Shown piece by piece: positions 45,532 through 55,715 of a stretch of DNA of 64,000 bases. Each line of letters opens with the position of its first letter. Positions within the stretch are counted from its first letter, which is position 1. The notes beneath the pieces were generated by a model. The model had not been told where the DNA came from, did no database searches, and saw only the letters and a list, made by a program, of their open reading frames with translations. The DNA is from Cryobacterium sp. Y82. Lineage in GTDB: Bacteria > Actinomycetota > Actinomycetes > Actinomycetales > Microbacteriaceae. Position numbers and translations under genes: made by a program. The stretch lies in contig NZ_PJJJ01000036.1 of the NCBI RefSeq assembly GCF_002929495.1, forward strand, positions 254,504 to 318,503, in the 5' to 3' direction.

Positions 45532-46185
45532 ATGCCCGATCTCACTTTGCACGGCGGCGTCGGCAGCCGTGTTGACGCTGAGATCGAAGTGAAGCGATCG
45601 CGATTTCTGTGCCGCCTGGTCAGAACCGAGACCGAGGATGCCGCGCGCGCTGCCGTCGATGACGCACGAAAGGCGCACTGGGGTGCTCGCCACCACTGCT
45701 CGGCATTCGTACTCGGCTCCTTCGGAGCTCCCGATCAGGTGCGTCGTTCCAATGACGACGGCGAACCGTCGGGTACTGCGGGGCGGCCCATGCTCGAAGC
45801 CCTGTCCGGGCGAGGTTTCGTCGACTGCGTCGCCGTTGTCACCCGCTACTTCGGTGGCACCCTTCTCGGTGCTGGCGGCCTGGTGCGCGCGTACTCGGAG
45901 GCCGTTCTCACGGCGATCGACACGGCCCAGTCTTTAGGGCTGGTGGTGGAGCGCGAGCGCCGGGAACTGTTCACGCTCGCCCTGCCCCACGCGGATGCCG
46001 GTCGCATCGAGGCCGAGTTGCGCCAGCGCGGAGTGCTCATCCTGGGCACGGATTATGGGCTCGACGCGGTGCTGAAGATTGCCGATGACGACGCCGCACG
46101 GCTCGCCGCGATCGTCGCCCGGGTGACGGCCGGAACCGCGCAGCTGGAACCCCTCGGCCACGAATGGGTCGACGTCGAACAGTAG
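45532..46185 (+). CDS. YigZ/IMPACT family protein
   Basis: 217 residues. The UPF0029 N-terminal domain is clear: IEVKRSRFLCRLVRTETEDA, ARHHCSAFVLGSFG, NDDGEPSGTAGRPMLEAL, VVTRYFGGTLLGAGGLVRAY. The C-terminal part is the ferredoxin-like DUF1949 domain. Family members bind nucleic acid or ribosomes and modulate translation or proline peptide handling; the bacterial role is unsettled. A slightly longer start (45514) is possible. Confidence 0.9.
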   Translation: MPDLTLHGGVGSRVDAEIEVKRSRFLCRLVRTETEDAARAAVDDARKAHWGARHHCSAFVLGSFGAPDQVRRSNDDGEPSGTAGRPMLEALSGRGFVDCVAVVTRYFGGTLLGAGGLVRAYSEAVLTAIDTAQSLGLVVERERRELFTLALPHADAGRIEAELRQRGVLILGTDYGLDAVLKIADDDAARLAAIVARVTAGTAQLEPLGHEWVDVEQ

Positions 46186-46270
46186 TCAACGTCAGAAGGT
46201 CCTGGAGCGCCCGGGCATTCGTCGGCAGTGGCGGCATAGCTCGCTGGGCACGCACGCACCCGCGACCGGT

Positions 46271-46849
46271 CTACTTCAGGCTTTTTTGCAGCAGGATCGT
46301 GCCGAGCCAGCGCTCAAACTTAAACCCGACCTTGCCCATGCGGCCGATCTCGTCGAAGCCGAAATCGCGGTGCAGCTTGATCGAGGCATCCGCTCCCTGG
46401 TCGGCGATGACGGCGATGATCTCCTTCAGGCCGGCAGCTTTAGACCGTGTGATCAGCTCGCCAAGCAGCTCGCGGCCGAGACCCTTACCCGTCGACGCCG
46501 CGCCGAGGTAGATCGAGTTCTCTACCGTGAACCGGTAGGCCTTCTTCTGTTTCCATGGGCTGACCAGGGCATAACCGAGAATCTGACCGGCCGGAGAGAC
46601 GGCAACGATGAACGGCATGCCCTGTTTGTTCAGATAGTAGAACTTGTCGCGCCACTCGGCGAGCGTCATGGCATCTTCATCAAAGGTCACGGTGCTGTTG
46701 GCGACGTAGTAGTTGTAAATCTCGCGTATGTGCGGCAGATCCGCTGCTCGAACCTCGCGCATCGTGTATTCGAATGGCGTCTCGGGAGCCACGTCCGGCC
46801 GCAGGTGGCGGGGCAGCCGACGACGAGGCTCGTATTCTTCCTCAAGCAC
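46271..46849 (-). CDS. GNAT-family N-acetyltransferase (phosphinothricin acetyltransferase-like)
   Basis: 192 residues. [20 protein letters not shown]-type opening and [20 protein letters not shown] with the acetyl-CoA loop, then [20 protein letters not shown] and [20 protein letters not shown] match the PAT/Pat-like GNATs. The first 28 residues are an extra charged leader ([18 protein letters not shown]). Acetylates an amino compound. GTG 46849 has AGGGGAG upstream and overlaps ung by 8 bases. Confidence 0.88.
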   Translation of the reverse strand: MLEEEYEPRRRLPRHLRPDVAPETPFEYTMREVRAADLPHIREIYNYYVANSTVTFDEDAMTLAEWRDKFYYLNKQGMPFIVAVSPAGQILGYALVSPWKQKKAYRFTVENSIYLGAASTGKGLGRELLGELITRSKAAGLKEIIAVIADQGADASIKLHRDFGFDEIGRMGKVGFKFERWLGTILLQKSLK

Positions 46850-47564
46850 CCGGCACTCCCCTTTCTGATTGGTTCCAGATTACCGGAAGAGCCCACTGCA
46901 CCGGTGCCGCTCCCTGCACGGTGAGCAGCCGGTTGGCGCCACTGAATGGGCGGGAACCGACAAAGCCGCGGCGGGCTGAAAGGGGGCTCGGGTGCGCGGA
47001 TTCAATGACGGGAGTGTCGCCGAGCAACGGCCGAAGCGCGCCGGCATCCTTGCCCCACAAGATCGCGACGAGCGGATGCTGTCGCTCGACGAGCGCACGG
47101 ATCGCCTGGTCGGTCACGCTTTCCCAGCCGCGGCGGCGATGCGATCCGGCCACCCCGGCCCGAACGCTGAGCACCCGGTTGAGCAGCAATACCCCCTGAT
47201 CGGACCACGCCGAGAGGTCGCCATGCTCCGGGCGCTGCAAGCCCAAATCGGCCTCAAGCTCGGTGTAGATGTTGCCAAGGCTCCGCGGCACCGGCCGCAC
47301 GTCGGAGTTGACGGCGAAGGCCAAACCGATCGGATGCCCCGGCGTGGGGTACGGATCCTGGCCGACGATGAGCACCCGCACGGCATCGAACGGTTGCCGA
47401 AACGCGCGCAGCAGGTGCTCGGGCGCGGGTAACACCGTGTGGCCGGCCGCCCGTTCGCTCGTGAGGAAATCACCCACCCGGGCCAGGTCGTCGGCCACGG
47501 GAGCGAGCGCTCTTGCCCAGCCGGGGTCGATCTGCCCGGTCGCCGCGAGCGCATCGAGGTTCAC
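46842..47564 (-). CDS. ung: Uracil-DNA glycosylase, family 1
   Basis: 240 residues. Removes uracil from DNA. Catalytic water-activating motif [16 protein letters not shown] is at about 70, the uracil-recognition strand [10 protein letters not shown] and the leucine-loop [18 protein letters not shown] are intact. Starts at GTG 47564, 7 bases after the S51-type gene end, and overlaps the GNAT gene. It is third in a four-gene leftward operon. Confidence 0.95.
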   Translation of the reverse strand: MNLDALAATGQIDPGWARALAPVADDLARVGDFLTSERAAGHTVLPAPEHLLRAFRQPFDAVRVLIVGQDPYPTPGHPIGLAFAVNSDVRPVPRSLGNIYTELEADLGLQRPEHGDLSAWSDQGVLLLNRVLSVRAGVAGSHRRRGWESVTDQAIRALVERQHPLVAILWGKDAGALRPLLGDTPVIESAHPSPLSARRGFVGSRPFSGANRLLTVQGAAPVQWALPVIWNQSERGVPGA

Positions 47565-47571
47565 GAGCCGG

Positions 47572-48279
47572 TCAGGCGCCGATGGTGCTCACGAGCACGC
47601 CACCGTCGGCCTGGCTAACATTCCAGACGCTGCCGGCTCCGAGCACGCGGAGGGCGCCCTCACCGACTACGAGCACGGTGTTCTCGTCAATGGCGAGGCC
47701 GCCGTCGATCAGGCCAGCCTCCGTCGCCGCAATCAGCCGGGACAGGCTGCCGGACTGGGCAGCATGCACATCGACCGTGACATCGAGCAGGCCGATCCCC
47801 TGGGCCAGGGTGATTTCATCGAGGCCCTCCGAGACGTGTTCGGGCGTAACCTCGACACTGCCGATGCGCCAGCCCCCGATCAGGGCGCGTTCGGAGGCGA
47901 TCATCGCGCCGGCCGAAAAACCGAGGTAGGGCACGCCGCTGGACACCTGGCGGCGAATCTCGCCGGCAATCGGCAGCACGGCCGCGAGGTAGTCGGGCGT
48001 CACCCCGCCGCCGATGATGATGCCGTCGACGGCGGAAATCGCCGTGAGGGCTGCGGTATCACCCGGAGTGAGCGTGCTCCGGCGGGTCTGTACGGTGTCG
48101 CCGAGCGACTCGGCCAGTTCCTCGGCATGCGCGCTGCCAGGACCCACGGTGACGATCGCGACAATCGGTTCGTCGCGGCTGGCCAGGGAGGCCTGCGCCG
48201 TGACCTCGGAGATAAACGTTCTGAAGATTTCGGCGTCGTGCGCGGGGTCGCCCCCTCCGCCGACCAGATGTACGCTCAC
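47572..48279 (-). CDS. S51/cyanophycinase-like serine hydrolase
   Basis: 235 residues, class I glutamine amidotransferase-like fold. [19 protein letters not shown] at the N-terminus and the nucleophile elbow [19 protein letters not shown] with active Ser identify peptidase E/cyanophycinase relatives. [13 protein letters not shown] is the second conserved loop. The substrate is probably an aspartyl or beta-linked peptide. GTG 48279 overlaps the phosphoribosyltransferase stop (GTGA); the open frame to 48378 is a shadow. Confidence 0.85.
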   Translation of the reverse strand: MSVHLVGGGGDPAHDAEIFRTFISEVTAQASLASRDEPIVAIVTVGPGSAHAEELAESLGDTVQTRRSTLTPGDTAALTAISAVDGIIIGGGVTPDYLAAVLPIAGEIRRQVSSGVPYLGFSAGAMIASERALIGGWRIGSVEVTPEHVSEGLDEITLAQGIGLLDVTVDVHAAQSGSLSRLIAATEAGLIDGGLAIDENTVLVVGEGALRVLGAGSVWNVSQADGGVLVSTIGA

Positions 48280-48839
48280 GCGGCGACCTCGGCCGTCGCG
48301 GCGGCGAGCGCTTCCGGCGCGATGCTGGCGGGGGCGCTCGCAACCGGCGGCAGCGCCGACCAGGGGAACACGATCCACTTATCGGTCTCGCGCCAGGTGA
48401 AATCAGGCACGTGAACCGTGCGCGGCTTGGTATAGAGGGTCGCGGTGCGCACCTCCATAGCCGTCTCCCCGAGCAGGCGCAGCACCAGGGCGAGGGTGTG
48501 TCCGGAGTCGGAGACGTCGTCGACGAGCAAAACCCGCTTACCGGCGAGGGCCGGAGCGTCGAGCATCGGGGCCGACAGCACGGGTTCTGGCAGTCGTTCG
48601 TCGATGCCCGTGTAGAACTCCACGTTGATGCTGCCGCAGTTCTTCGTGCCAAGCGCATACGACACGGCGCCGGCCAGCAGCAGTCCGCCGCGGGCGATGG
48701 CAATCACGACATCCGGGTGAAAACCGCTCGCCCGCACGCGGGTCGCCAACTCGCGCGACGCCGCAGCGAAGTCAGTCCACTGCAGAATTTCACGGTCGAT
48801 CACGGGCGGAGTTGGGGCATCCTGGGCATCAAGTGTCAT
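48276..48839 (-). CDS. Type I phosphoribosyltransferase
   Basis: 187 residues. The PRPP loop is VLLVDDVSDSGHTLALVLRL, preceded by the pyrophosphate loop AIARGGLLLAGAVSYALG. Resembles xanthine/hypoxanthine phosphoribosyltransferases used in purine salvage. The C-terminal tail after WIVFPWSALPPV is Ala-rich and unconserved. First gene of the operon with the S51 hydrolase, ung and GNAT. Confidence 0.88.
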   Translation of the reverse strand: MTLDAQDAPTPPVIDREILQWTDFAAASRELATRVRASGFHPDVVIAIARGGLLLAGAVSYALGTKNCGSINVEFYTGIDERLPEPVLSAPMLDAPALAGKRVLLVDDVSDSGHTLALVLRLLGETAMEVRTATLYTKPRTVHVPDFTWRETDKWIVFPWSALPPVASAPASIAPEALAAATAEVAA

Positions 48840-48925
48840 CCGTCAATGCTAGCGACGATCCAGGCTGCACAGAGCGGATGCAGCGCGCACAGCCGGCCGC
48901 GCAGCATCCGCTTACGAAAGAACCG

Positions 48926-50065
48926 CTACGGCACCTGCCGCTGATCGACCCCGTTATAGGCCGACAGCGGTCGAATGAGCGCGTTACTCTTCTTCTGCTC
49001 CAGGATGTGAGCCGTCCACCCGGTGATTCGCGCCGCGACGAAAATCGGCGTGAAGGTGAGGGTGTCAAATCCCATCAGGTGGTACGCCGGACCCGAGGGG
49101 TAGTCGAGGTTGGGCAGGATGGCCTTGCGCGTGGTCATCGCCGTCTCGAGGGCTTCGTAGAGTTCGAGCAGTTCCGGCTTCTGGTAATGGTCCACCAGGG
49201 TGACGAGCGAGGCCCGCATGGTCGGCACGCGCGAGTCGCCGCTCTTGTAGACGCGGTGTCCGAAGCCCATGATCTTGCGCTTGGCGGCCAGCGCCTGCTC
49301 GAGCCACGGTTCTGCCCGCGCGGCCGAGCCGGCTTCGAGGCCGATCTCGGCGAAGGTATGCATGACGGCTTCGTTGGCGCCGCCGTGCAGGGCTCCCTTG
49401 AGCGCTCCGACCGCACCGGTCACGGCCGAGTACAAATCGGACAGGGTCGAGGTGATGACCCGCGCGGTGAACGTGGATGCGTTGAACGAGTGCTCAGCGT
49501 AGAGAATCATCGACACGTCGAAGGCGTTGACAACGACGAGTTCCGGCACCTCGCCGAAGGTCATGTGCAGAAAGTTCGCGGAGTAGCCGAGATCGTCGCG
49601 GGGTTCGACGAGATCCTGACCGTGGCGGCGACGCTGGTCGTAGGAGACGATCGCGGGCAGCTGGGCGAACAGGCGAATCGATTTGGCGAGGTCGGAATCC
49701 GGCGAGGGGTCCTCGGCCTCCGGATCGCTCGCGCCGATGACGCTCACCGCGGTGCGCACGACATCCATCGGGTGCGCGGTCAGTGGCAGCTCATCGATGA
49801 TGCGCTTGACAACCGGGTTGAGGTGGCGCAGCGAGCGCTCGAGGGCCTCGAAGTCGGCGAGCTGCTGGTCATCAGGAAGCTCCCCGTGCCAGAGCAGGTA
49901 GGCGACCTCTTCGAAGCTCTTTTTGGCCGCGAGCTCTTGCACCGGGTAGCCCCGGTACAGCAGCGAGTTGGTCTCCGGGTTGACCTTGGAGACCGCGGTG
50001 GTGTCGACGACGACGCCGGTGAGACCCTTATAGACGTGTGGTGCCGGTGTTTCGGGGTCAGACAT
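48926..50065 (-). CDS. prpC: 2-methylcitrate synthase (bifunctional citrate synthase)
   Basis: 379 residues. Joins propionyl-CoA and oxaloacetate. Active residues: first His in GALHGGANEAVMH, second in MGFGHRVYKSGDSR, Asp in NLDYPSGPAYHLMG. The short type-I like length and ITGWTAHILEQKKSNALIRP end are usual for PrpC-like enzymes. Third gene of prpD-prpB-prpC; overlaps prpB by 8 bases. Confidence 0.94.
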   Translation of the reverse strand: MSDPETPAPHVYKGLTGVVVDTTAVSKVNPETNSLLYRGYPVQELAAKKSFEEVAYLLWHGELPDDQQLADFEALERSLRHLNPVVKRIIDELPLTAHPMDVVRTAVSVIGASDPEAEDPSPDSDLAKSIRLFAQLPAIVSYDQRRRHGQDLVEPRDDLGYSANFLHMTFGEVPELVVVNAFDVSMILYAEHSFNASTFTARVITSTLSDLYSAVTGAVGALKGALHGGANEAVMHTFAEIGLEAGSAARAEPWLEQALAAKRKIMGFGHRVYKSGDSRVPTMRASLVTLVDHYQKPELLELYEALETAMTTRKAILPNLDYPSGPAYHLMGFDTLTFTPIFVAARITGWTAHILEQKKSNALIRPLSAYNGVDQRQVP

Positions 50066-51008
50066 TGTGCTCCTTTAGACCGTGCGCCGAACTGCTGGGC
50101 GTCTGGATGTGTGGGTTCAGGGTGAAATCGAAAATACCCGAATCGAACTGACTGTACGACGCATAGTCAAGCAATTCGTACAGGTCGGCGCGGTGCTGCA
50201 TCTCGGGCAACATCGTAGTGAGGGAGCCGTGCTGCTCGATCGCGTCGAGTCCGCGCGCTGCGGACCCCATCGCGAGGCGCAGCAGCGACACCGGAAAGAT
50301 CACCAGGTTCATGCCGACGTCTTCGAGCTGCTGCACGGTGTACAGCTCGCCCTTGCCGAATTCGGTCATGTTCGCCAGGATCGGCACCGACACGGCGGCC
50401 CGAATGGTTTCGAACTCGGCCAGGCTGCCCATCGCCTCCGGGAAGATCGCGTCGGCCCCGGCATCCTGCAATTGCTTGGCCCTGGTGACGGCGGCATCCA
50501 AGCCGTCAACGGCACGCATGTCCGTGCGCGCCATCACGAGAAAGTTCGCGTCTCGCCGCGCATCGACCGCGGCGCGGATGCGCTTGATCGCGGTGTCGGC
50601 GTCCACGACCTGCTTGCCATCGAGATGCCCGCAGCGTTTCGGGTTAATCTGGTCCTCGATGTGCATGCCGGCAAGTCCCGCGTCTTCGAGGGTTTGGATG
50701 GTGCGTGCCACGTTCATCGGCTCGCCAAATCCGGTATCGGCATCGACGATCGCCGGCAGGTCGGTCATGCGGGCGATCTGCTGCGACCGGCCAGCCACCT
50801 CGGTGAGGGTGGTCAGGCCGATATCGGGCAGGCCCAGGTCGGCCGAAAGCACGGCGCCCGAGATGTAGACGCCCTCGAAACCCTTCTGCTGGATCAGCTT
50901 GGCCGAGAGCGGGTTGAACGCGCCGGGGTAACGCAAAATCTTTCCGCTCGCCAGACCCCCACGCAAGGCAATGCGCTTGTCAGCGGCGGTCGTGCCGGCG
51001 TACAGCAT
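50058..51008 (-). CDS. prpB: Methylisocitrate lyase
   Basis: 316 residues, isocitrate-lyase-superfamily barrel. Cleaves 2-methylisocitrate to pyruvate and succinate. Nucleophilic Cys is in INPKRCGHLDGKQVVD, metal site in VDADTGFGEPMNVARTI, and SVPILANMTEFGKGE is the conserved ending loop. Its ATG overlaps the prpD stop by one base. Confidence 0.95.
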   Translation of the reverse strand: MLYAGTTAADKRIALRGGLASGKILRYPGAFNPLSAKLIQQKGFEGVYISGAVLSADLGLPDIGLTTLTEVAGRSQQIARMTDLPAIVDADTGFGEPMNVARTIQTLEDAGLAGMHIEDQINPKRCGHLDGKQVVDADTAIKRIRAAVDARRDANFLVMARTDMRAVDGLDAAVTRAKQLQDAGADAIFPEAMGSLAEFETIRAAVSVPILANMTEFGKGELYTVQQLEDVGMNLVIFPVSLLRLAMGSAARGLDAIEQHGSLTTMLPEMQHRADLYELLDYASYSQFDSGIFDFTLNPHIQTPSSSAHGLKEHNV

Positions 51009-52543
51009 TAGAAGATTCCCTTCGGGGTGGCGAGGGAGGACAGCAGTCCAGGCTTGGCCACGATGGTCAGGCCGCCGAGGTCGGCAGCCCCAAGCTCCGG
51101 TAAGCGCTGAGCCAGGGCGAGGAAGCGTTCGATCTCGAATTCCTCCATCACCGGTGCGGCCAGCGTGCGGAACTTATTGATGTACTCCGCGCGAGCGAAG
51201 GGACGAGCCCCGAGCGGATGCGCGTCGGCGACGGCGATCTCGTCAACCAGGCGGGTTCCATTGGTGAGTTCGATTTCGACGCGACCGCCGAATGCCTTTT
51301 CGGCCGGATCGAGGGAGTGGTAACGACGCGTCCACTCCTTGTCTTCGGTCGTGGTGACGGTATTCCACAGCGCGATGGTATCGGGGCGGCCGGCACGCTC
51401 GGGGCTGTAGGAGTCCACGTGGTTCCAGGTTCCGTCCTGCAGGGCCACCGTGAAGATATACGGAATGGAGTGGTCGAGGGTTTCGCGGCTTGCGGTCGGG
51501 TCGTACTTCTGCGGGTCGTTGGCGCCAGAACCGATTACGTAGTGCGTGTGATGGCTGGTGTGGATGACGATGTTCTTAATCGCGCCGGCCACGAGCAGTT
51601 CGGGGTGCTCGTTGTGCAGCCTGCGGGCGAGGTCGATCCATGCCTGCGCCTGGTACTCGGCCGAGTGCTCCTTGGTGTAACTGTCGAGAATAGCGCGCTT
51701 GATGCTGCCGGCGGCCGGCAGCGAGACGTCATAGGAGCCGTCTGGTCCGTCGAGCAGCCAGGCGATGACACCGTCCTCGCCCTCGTAGATCGGAGTCGGG
51801 CTGGTCTCACCGCGGAGCGCCCGGTCGACCGCTTCGACGGCCATCTTGCCGGCGAAAGCCGGGGCGTGGGCCTTCCAGGAGGAGATTTCGCCCTTCCGCG
51901 ACTGGCGAGTGGCGGTCGTGGTGTGCAGTGCCTGGCCGACGGCCTGAAAGATGATCTCCTTGTCGAGGCCGAGCAGGGTTCCGATACCGGCAGCGACCGA
52001 CGGGCCGAGGTGGGCAACATGGTCAATCTTGTGCGCGTGCAGGCTGATCGATTTCACCAGGTCGATCTGGATCTCATAGCCGGTGGCGATGCCGCGAATC
52101 AGGTCGCCGCCGGTCAGGCCGCGCGACGCTGCGAGGTGCTGGGCAACGGCCGTGATCGGTGGGATATTGTCGCCCGGGTGCGAGTACTCTGCGGCCAGAA
52201 ACGTGTCGTGGTAGTCGAGTTCGCGAACGGCGACGCCGTTGGCCCAGGCGGCCCACTCCGGGGAAACCCGGCGTGCCGGTGCGAGCCCGAACACGCTCGC
52301 GCCGTCGCCACCGTTGGAACGCGGGTGTGCGAGTGCCTGCGAGCGAGCAGCGATCACCGGGCGACGGGTCAGGCTGGCCGCGGCAACGGAGGCGTTGTCG
52401 ATCACGCGGTTGATGACCATCTCGGTCACTTCCCCGGAGACTGCAGCGGGGTCAGCTGCGACCTCGGCGATCTTCCAGGCCAGCTGGTCCTCGCGGGCCA
52501 GATTCTCGTCGCTCTTGTGAACTCGAACGTGGTGAAGCTGCAC
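51008..52543 (-). CDS. prpD: 2-methylcitrate dehydratase (MmgE/PrpD)
   Basis: 511 residues. Dehydrates 2-methylcitrate to 2-methyl-cis-aconitate. PrpD-typical blocks are [60 protein letters not shown] and [15 protein letters not shown]. Start GTG 52543 with AAGGGA upstream. First gene of the operon, 15 bases from the GntR gene. A separate aconitase must hydrate its product and is not in the window. Confidence 0.95.
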   Translation of the reverse strand: MQLHHVRVHKSDENLAREDQLAWKIAEVAADPAAVSGEVTEMVINRVIDNASVAAASLTRRPVIAARSQALAHPRSNGGDGASVFGLAPARRVSPEWAAWANGVAVRELDYHDTFLAAEYSHPGDNIPPITAVAQHLAASRGLTGGDLIRGIATGYEIQIDLVKSISLHAHKIDHVAHLGPSVAAGIGTLLGLDKEIIFQAVGQALHTTTATRQSRKGEISSWKAHAPAFAGKMAVEAVDRALRGETSPTPIYEGEDGVIAWLLDGPDGSYDVSLPAAGSIKRAILDSYTKEHSAEYQAQAWIDLARRLHNEHPELLVAGAIKNIVIHTSHHTHYVIGSGANDPQKYDPTASRETLDHSIPYIFTVALQDGTWNHVDSYSPERAGRPDTIALWNTVTTTEDKEWTRRYHSLDPAEKAFGGRVEIELTNGTRLVDEIAVADAHPLGARPFARAEYINKFRTLAAPVMEEFEIERFLALAQRLPELGAADLGGLTIVAKPGLLSSLATPKGIF

Positions 52544-52557
52544 TGTGGATCCCTTCG

Positions 52558-53253
52558 TTAGTCGGCCGCAGTCGTTGATCGACTACTGGCCGAGTCCTCA
52601 TCGATCGCCGCGAGGACGCTCAAGAGGCTTTGGTGAAGATGAATATGGGTGGCATGGGCTGCCAGCGACGGGTCGCCGGCAATAATGGCGTCGATAATCA
52701 GCAGGTGCTCGGCGGCTGCGGCACGAAGCCGCAGCGGGTTTCTGCGGGCCAGCCGACGGATGCGTGCCAGATGGGTGCGAACGGCGCGCAGGGCGCCGAC
52801 AAGAAAGGGATTTTCGACGGCCGCATCGAGGGCGTCTTCGAGTTCGTCGATGAGCACGTAGTAGCGGCGCACACCGATATCGCCCTGGTCCAGAAGCTCA
52901 GGAGCAGTCACAAAGGCATCGCGGAGTGCCAGAAACGGTGCCGGATCGCGGCGGGTGGCAGCCAGACGTATGGCCTGCACCTCAAGGGCCTGGCGCAGTT
53001 CGTACAGTTCGGAGATACTGTCAACGGAAATGTCGGTCACCTCGAAGCCACGACCGCGGCGTCCTACGACCAAACCGTCGGCGATCAATCGAGCTACCGC
53101 TTCGCGCAGCGGAGTGCGGGATACGCCAATACGCTCTGCCTGTTCGACTTCGAGCAGGGCCGTTCCGGGGGCGAGGAGGCCACTGACAATCTCTCCGCGC
53201 AGCTGACGGTACGCCCGCTCGCTGGCTCGCAGCGGTGCGTCTAACCCCAACAT
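52558..53253 (-). CDS. GntR-family (FCD) regulator of propionate genes
   Basis: 231 residues. N-terminal winged helix ([40 protein letters not shown]) and an all-helical FCD effector domain with metal ligands ([31 protein letters not shown]). It probably senses a methylcitrate-cycle intermediate. ATG 53253 is preferred over the in-frame 53292 because the latter would place the operator inside the coding region. Its ribosome site is weak, so translation may be near-leaderless. Confidence 0.86.
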   Translation of the reverse strand: MLGLDAPLRASERAYRQLRGEIVSGLLAPGTALLEVEQAERIGVSRTPLREAVARLIADGLVVGRRGRGFEVTDISVDSISELYELRQALEVQAIRLAATRRDPAPFLALRDAFVTAPELLDQGDIGVRRYYVLIDELEDALDAAVENPFLVGALRAVRTHLARIRRLARRNPLRLRAAAAEHLLIIDAIIAGDPSLAAHATHIHLHQSLLSVLAAIDEDSASSRSTTAAD

Positions 53254-53261
53254 TGCGGTTT

Positions 53262-53333
53262 CTGTATACACAAGAGTGATCCTATTCCACATTGCCGGGT
53301 TATATGCAATACTTCAACCACTCTTTGTATACA
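53262..53333. promoter_or_regulatory. Paired TGTATACA operators between divergent prp genes
   Basis: TGTATACA at 53262-53269 and again at 53326-53333, centres 64 bases apart. The flanks are also mirrored: TTTC before and AAGAGTG after the first site, and the reverse complement around the second. One site abuts the GntR start and the other the synthetase start, so both divergent transcripts can be repressed together. The form fits FCD-GntR operators. Confidence 0.8.
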
Positions 53334-53359
53334 GAGAAACTTCGATGAAGAAGGTTTAG

Positions 53360-55285
53360 ATGATCGGCGAATCAGGTGGGGGCTACCGGGAGGCTTGGCG
53401 ACGCAGCATTTCGTCACCCGAAGACTTCTGGCTGGAGGCTGCCGCCGGCATCGATTGGATCACGCAGCCGACGAGCGCCCTTGCCCTTGATGGCCCGGCA
53501 ACCGGAAGTTGGTTTCCCGGGGGGACACTCAACACCAGCTACAACGCTCTCGACCGGCACGTTCTGGCCGGCCGCGGCGCGCACACAGCATTGATCTACG
53601 ACTCCGCGATGACCGGCACCCGCGTGCAGCTCAGCTACCTCGACCTGCTCGGTCGGGTCGCTAAATTCGCCGGCGCCCTTCGCGCCAATGGCGTCGGCAC
53701 CGGCGACCGGGTCATCATTTACCTGCCGATGATTCCCGAAGCCGTCGTCGCCATGCTCGCCTGCGCTCGCATCGGAGCGGTGCACTCCGTGGTCTTCGGC
53801 GGTTTCGCCGCGACGGAACTCGCCGTGCGCATTGATGACGCCCGTCCCAGGGTCATCGTCACGGCATCCGGTGGCCTTGAGCCCGGCCGCATCATTGAGT
53901 ACCTGCCGCTCGTAGAGAAGGCCATCGCCCTGAGCCAGGGCTCGGTGCACACGGTCATCGTGCGGGACCGAGAGAGCATTCCTGGCTCAGCCAAGGAGTA
54001 CCACGACGGTTCCACGGATACCGTGTGGCTGGACTGGGCCGACGAGGAGGCCAAGGCCGCGCCGGCCGACCCGGTCGCCTTGCGATCCGAGGATCCGCTG
54101 TACATTCTCTACACCTCAGGCACGACCGGGAAGCCCAAGGGCATCATTCGCGACACCGGCGGCCATGCTGTCGCCCTGAACTGGTCGATGCGCAATGTCT
54201 ACAACGTGGGATATGGCGACGTGTATTGGGCCGCTTCCGATGTTGGCTGGGTGGTCGGGCACTCTTACATCGTCTATGCGCCACTCCTGGCCGGCGCTAC
54301 CACGGTGATCTACGAGGGCAAACCCATCGGGACCCCCGACGCCGGGGCTTTCTGGCGTGTCGTCGACGACTACAAAGTGAAGGTGCTGTTCACGGCGCCC
54401 ACCGCCATTCGAGCCATCCGTCGCGTGGACCCCGACCTGCTGGAGCTGAAGAACCACGACGTGTCCAGCCTGACCAGCCTGTTTCTGGCGGGGGAACGCC
54501 TCGACCCCGAAACCTTTCACTGGGCCAACGACGGGTTGCACTGCCCGGTCGTCGATCACTGGTGGCAGACCGAGACCGGGTGGGCGATCTGCGCCAACCT
54601 GCTTGGTATCGAGGAGTTGCCGACGAAGCCGGGCTCTGCCACCGTTCCGGTGCCCGGGTACGACATCGCCATCCTCGATTCCAAGGGCCGGCCGATCGAG
54701 AAGATCGGTAAGGACGGCAACATCGCCATCCGACTTCCGCTGCCACCAGGCACACTTCTCGGGGTCTGGGGCAGCGAGGAACGCTTCAACAGTTCCTACC
54801 TGTCCGCTTTCCCCGGCTACTACGCCACGGGTGACTCCGGCCATTTCGACACCGACGGCTACCTGTTCGTTATGGGTCGCACCGACGACGTCATCAACGT
54901 TGCCGGGCACCGGCTCTCCACCGGTTCCCTCGAAGAGGTCCTCACACTGCACCCGGCTGTCGCCGAGTGCGCAGTACTCGGCGTGCACGACCCGCTCAAA
55001 GGCCAGCGTGCCGCTGGTTTCGTCACCCTCAAAGCGGGCAGTACTATCGATCACGACGTACTCGCCGCAGAACTTGTCGCCCTCGTTCGGGAGCACGTCG
55101 GGCCGGTCGCAGCCTTTCGCGACGTCACCATACTCGACCGACTGCCCAAAACGCGGTCGGGCAAGATTCTTCGCAAGACCATTCGGCAAATCGTCGATGG
55201 AGAGGAGTATTCCGTCCCGCCCACCATCGAAGACCCCACCGTCCTCGACGATCTGAAACGGGCGCTGTCAGCATCCGTTTCCTAA
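53360..55285 (+). CDS. prpE: Propionyl/acetyl-CoA synthetase
   Basis: 641 residues, acyl-AMP-forming ligase. P-loop YTSGTTGKPKGI, A5 motif WWQTETGW, A8 region TGDSGHFDTDGY and the catalytic, acetylatable Lys in PKTRSGKILRKT are intact. The whole length agrees with PrpE. Activates propionate (and perhaps acetate) before the methylcitrate cycle. Divergent from the regulator and prpDBC, with the uptake genes downstream. Confidence 0.92.
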   Translation: MIGESGGGYREAWRRSISSPEDFWLEAAAGIDWITQPTSALALDGPATGSWFPGGTLNTSYNALDRHVLAGRGAHTALIYDSAMTGTRVQLSYLDLLGRVAKFAGALRANGVGTGDRVIIYLPMIPEAVVAMLACARIGAVHSVVFGGFAATELAVRIDDARPRVIVTASGGLEPGRIIEYLPLVEKAIALSQGSVHTVIVRDRESIPGSAKEYHDGSTDTVWLDWADEEAKAAPADPVALRSEDPLYILYTSGTTGKPKGIIRDTGGHAVALNWSMRNVYNVGYGDVYWAASDVGWVVGHSYIVYAPLLAGATTVIYEGKPIGTPDAGAFWRVVDDYKVKVLFTAPTAIRAIRRVDPDLLELKNHDVSSLTSLFLAGERLDPETFHWANDGLHCPVVDHWWQTETGWAICANLLGIEELPTKPGSATVPVPGYDIAILDSKGRPIEKIGKDGNIAIRLPLPPGTLLGVWGSEERFNSSYLSAFPGYYATGDSGHFDTDGYLFVMGRTDDVINVAGHRLSTGSLEEVLTLHPAVAECAVLGVHDPLKGQRAAGFVTLKAGSTIDHDVLAAELVALVREHVGPVAAFRDVTILDRLPKTRSGKILRKTIRQIVDGEEYSVPPTIEDPTVLDDLKRALSASVS

Positions 55286-55367
55286 CCCGGTCACGAACAT
55301 TCCTCTCCCCCGCGCACCACGTTTGTTCCCAGACCCGCATTTTCCGTCCCTGAGGCAAGGAAGCCCC

Positions 55368-55715
55368 ATGAGTGAAGCAGTGAAAGACGCCCCACCGAAG
55401 TCCACCATCGATTACGAGGCGTACGAGAAGACGCCACAGTTCCTGCACATGAAGAAGACCCGCAATCGCTTCGTCGTGCCGCTCTCGATCTTCTTCCTGG
55501 TCTGGTACATCGCCTACGTTCTCGCCGCAGCGTATTTGCGCGACTTCATGGCGACGCCGGTGTTTGGCAGCATCAACATCGGTCTGCTCCTCGGCCTCGG
55601 GCAGTTCGTCACCACCTTCGTCATCACGATGAGCTATGTGACCTTCGCCAACCGCAAAATCGATCCCCTGACCGAAGAGCTGCGCGGCGAACTTGAGCGG
55701 ATGGAACAGCGATGA
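55368..55715 (+). CDS. DUF485 membrane protein (YjcH-like)
   Basis: 115 residues with two hydrophobic helices (FVVPLSIFFLVWYIAYVLAA and INIGLLLGLGQFVTTFVITM). FFLVWYI and YVTFANRKIDPLTEELRGEL are the DUF485 signature. It is always found with ActP-like symporters and may be an accessory subunit. AAGGAAG precedes ATG 55368; its stop overlaps the symporter start. Confidence 0.9.
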   Translation: MSEAVKDAPPKSTIDYEAYEKTPQFLHMKKTRNRFVVPLSIFFLVWYIAYVLAAAYLRDFMATPVFGSINIGLLLGLGQFVTTFVITMSYVTFANRKIDPLTEELRGELERMEQR

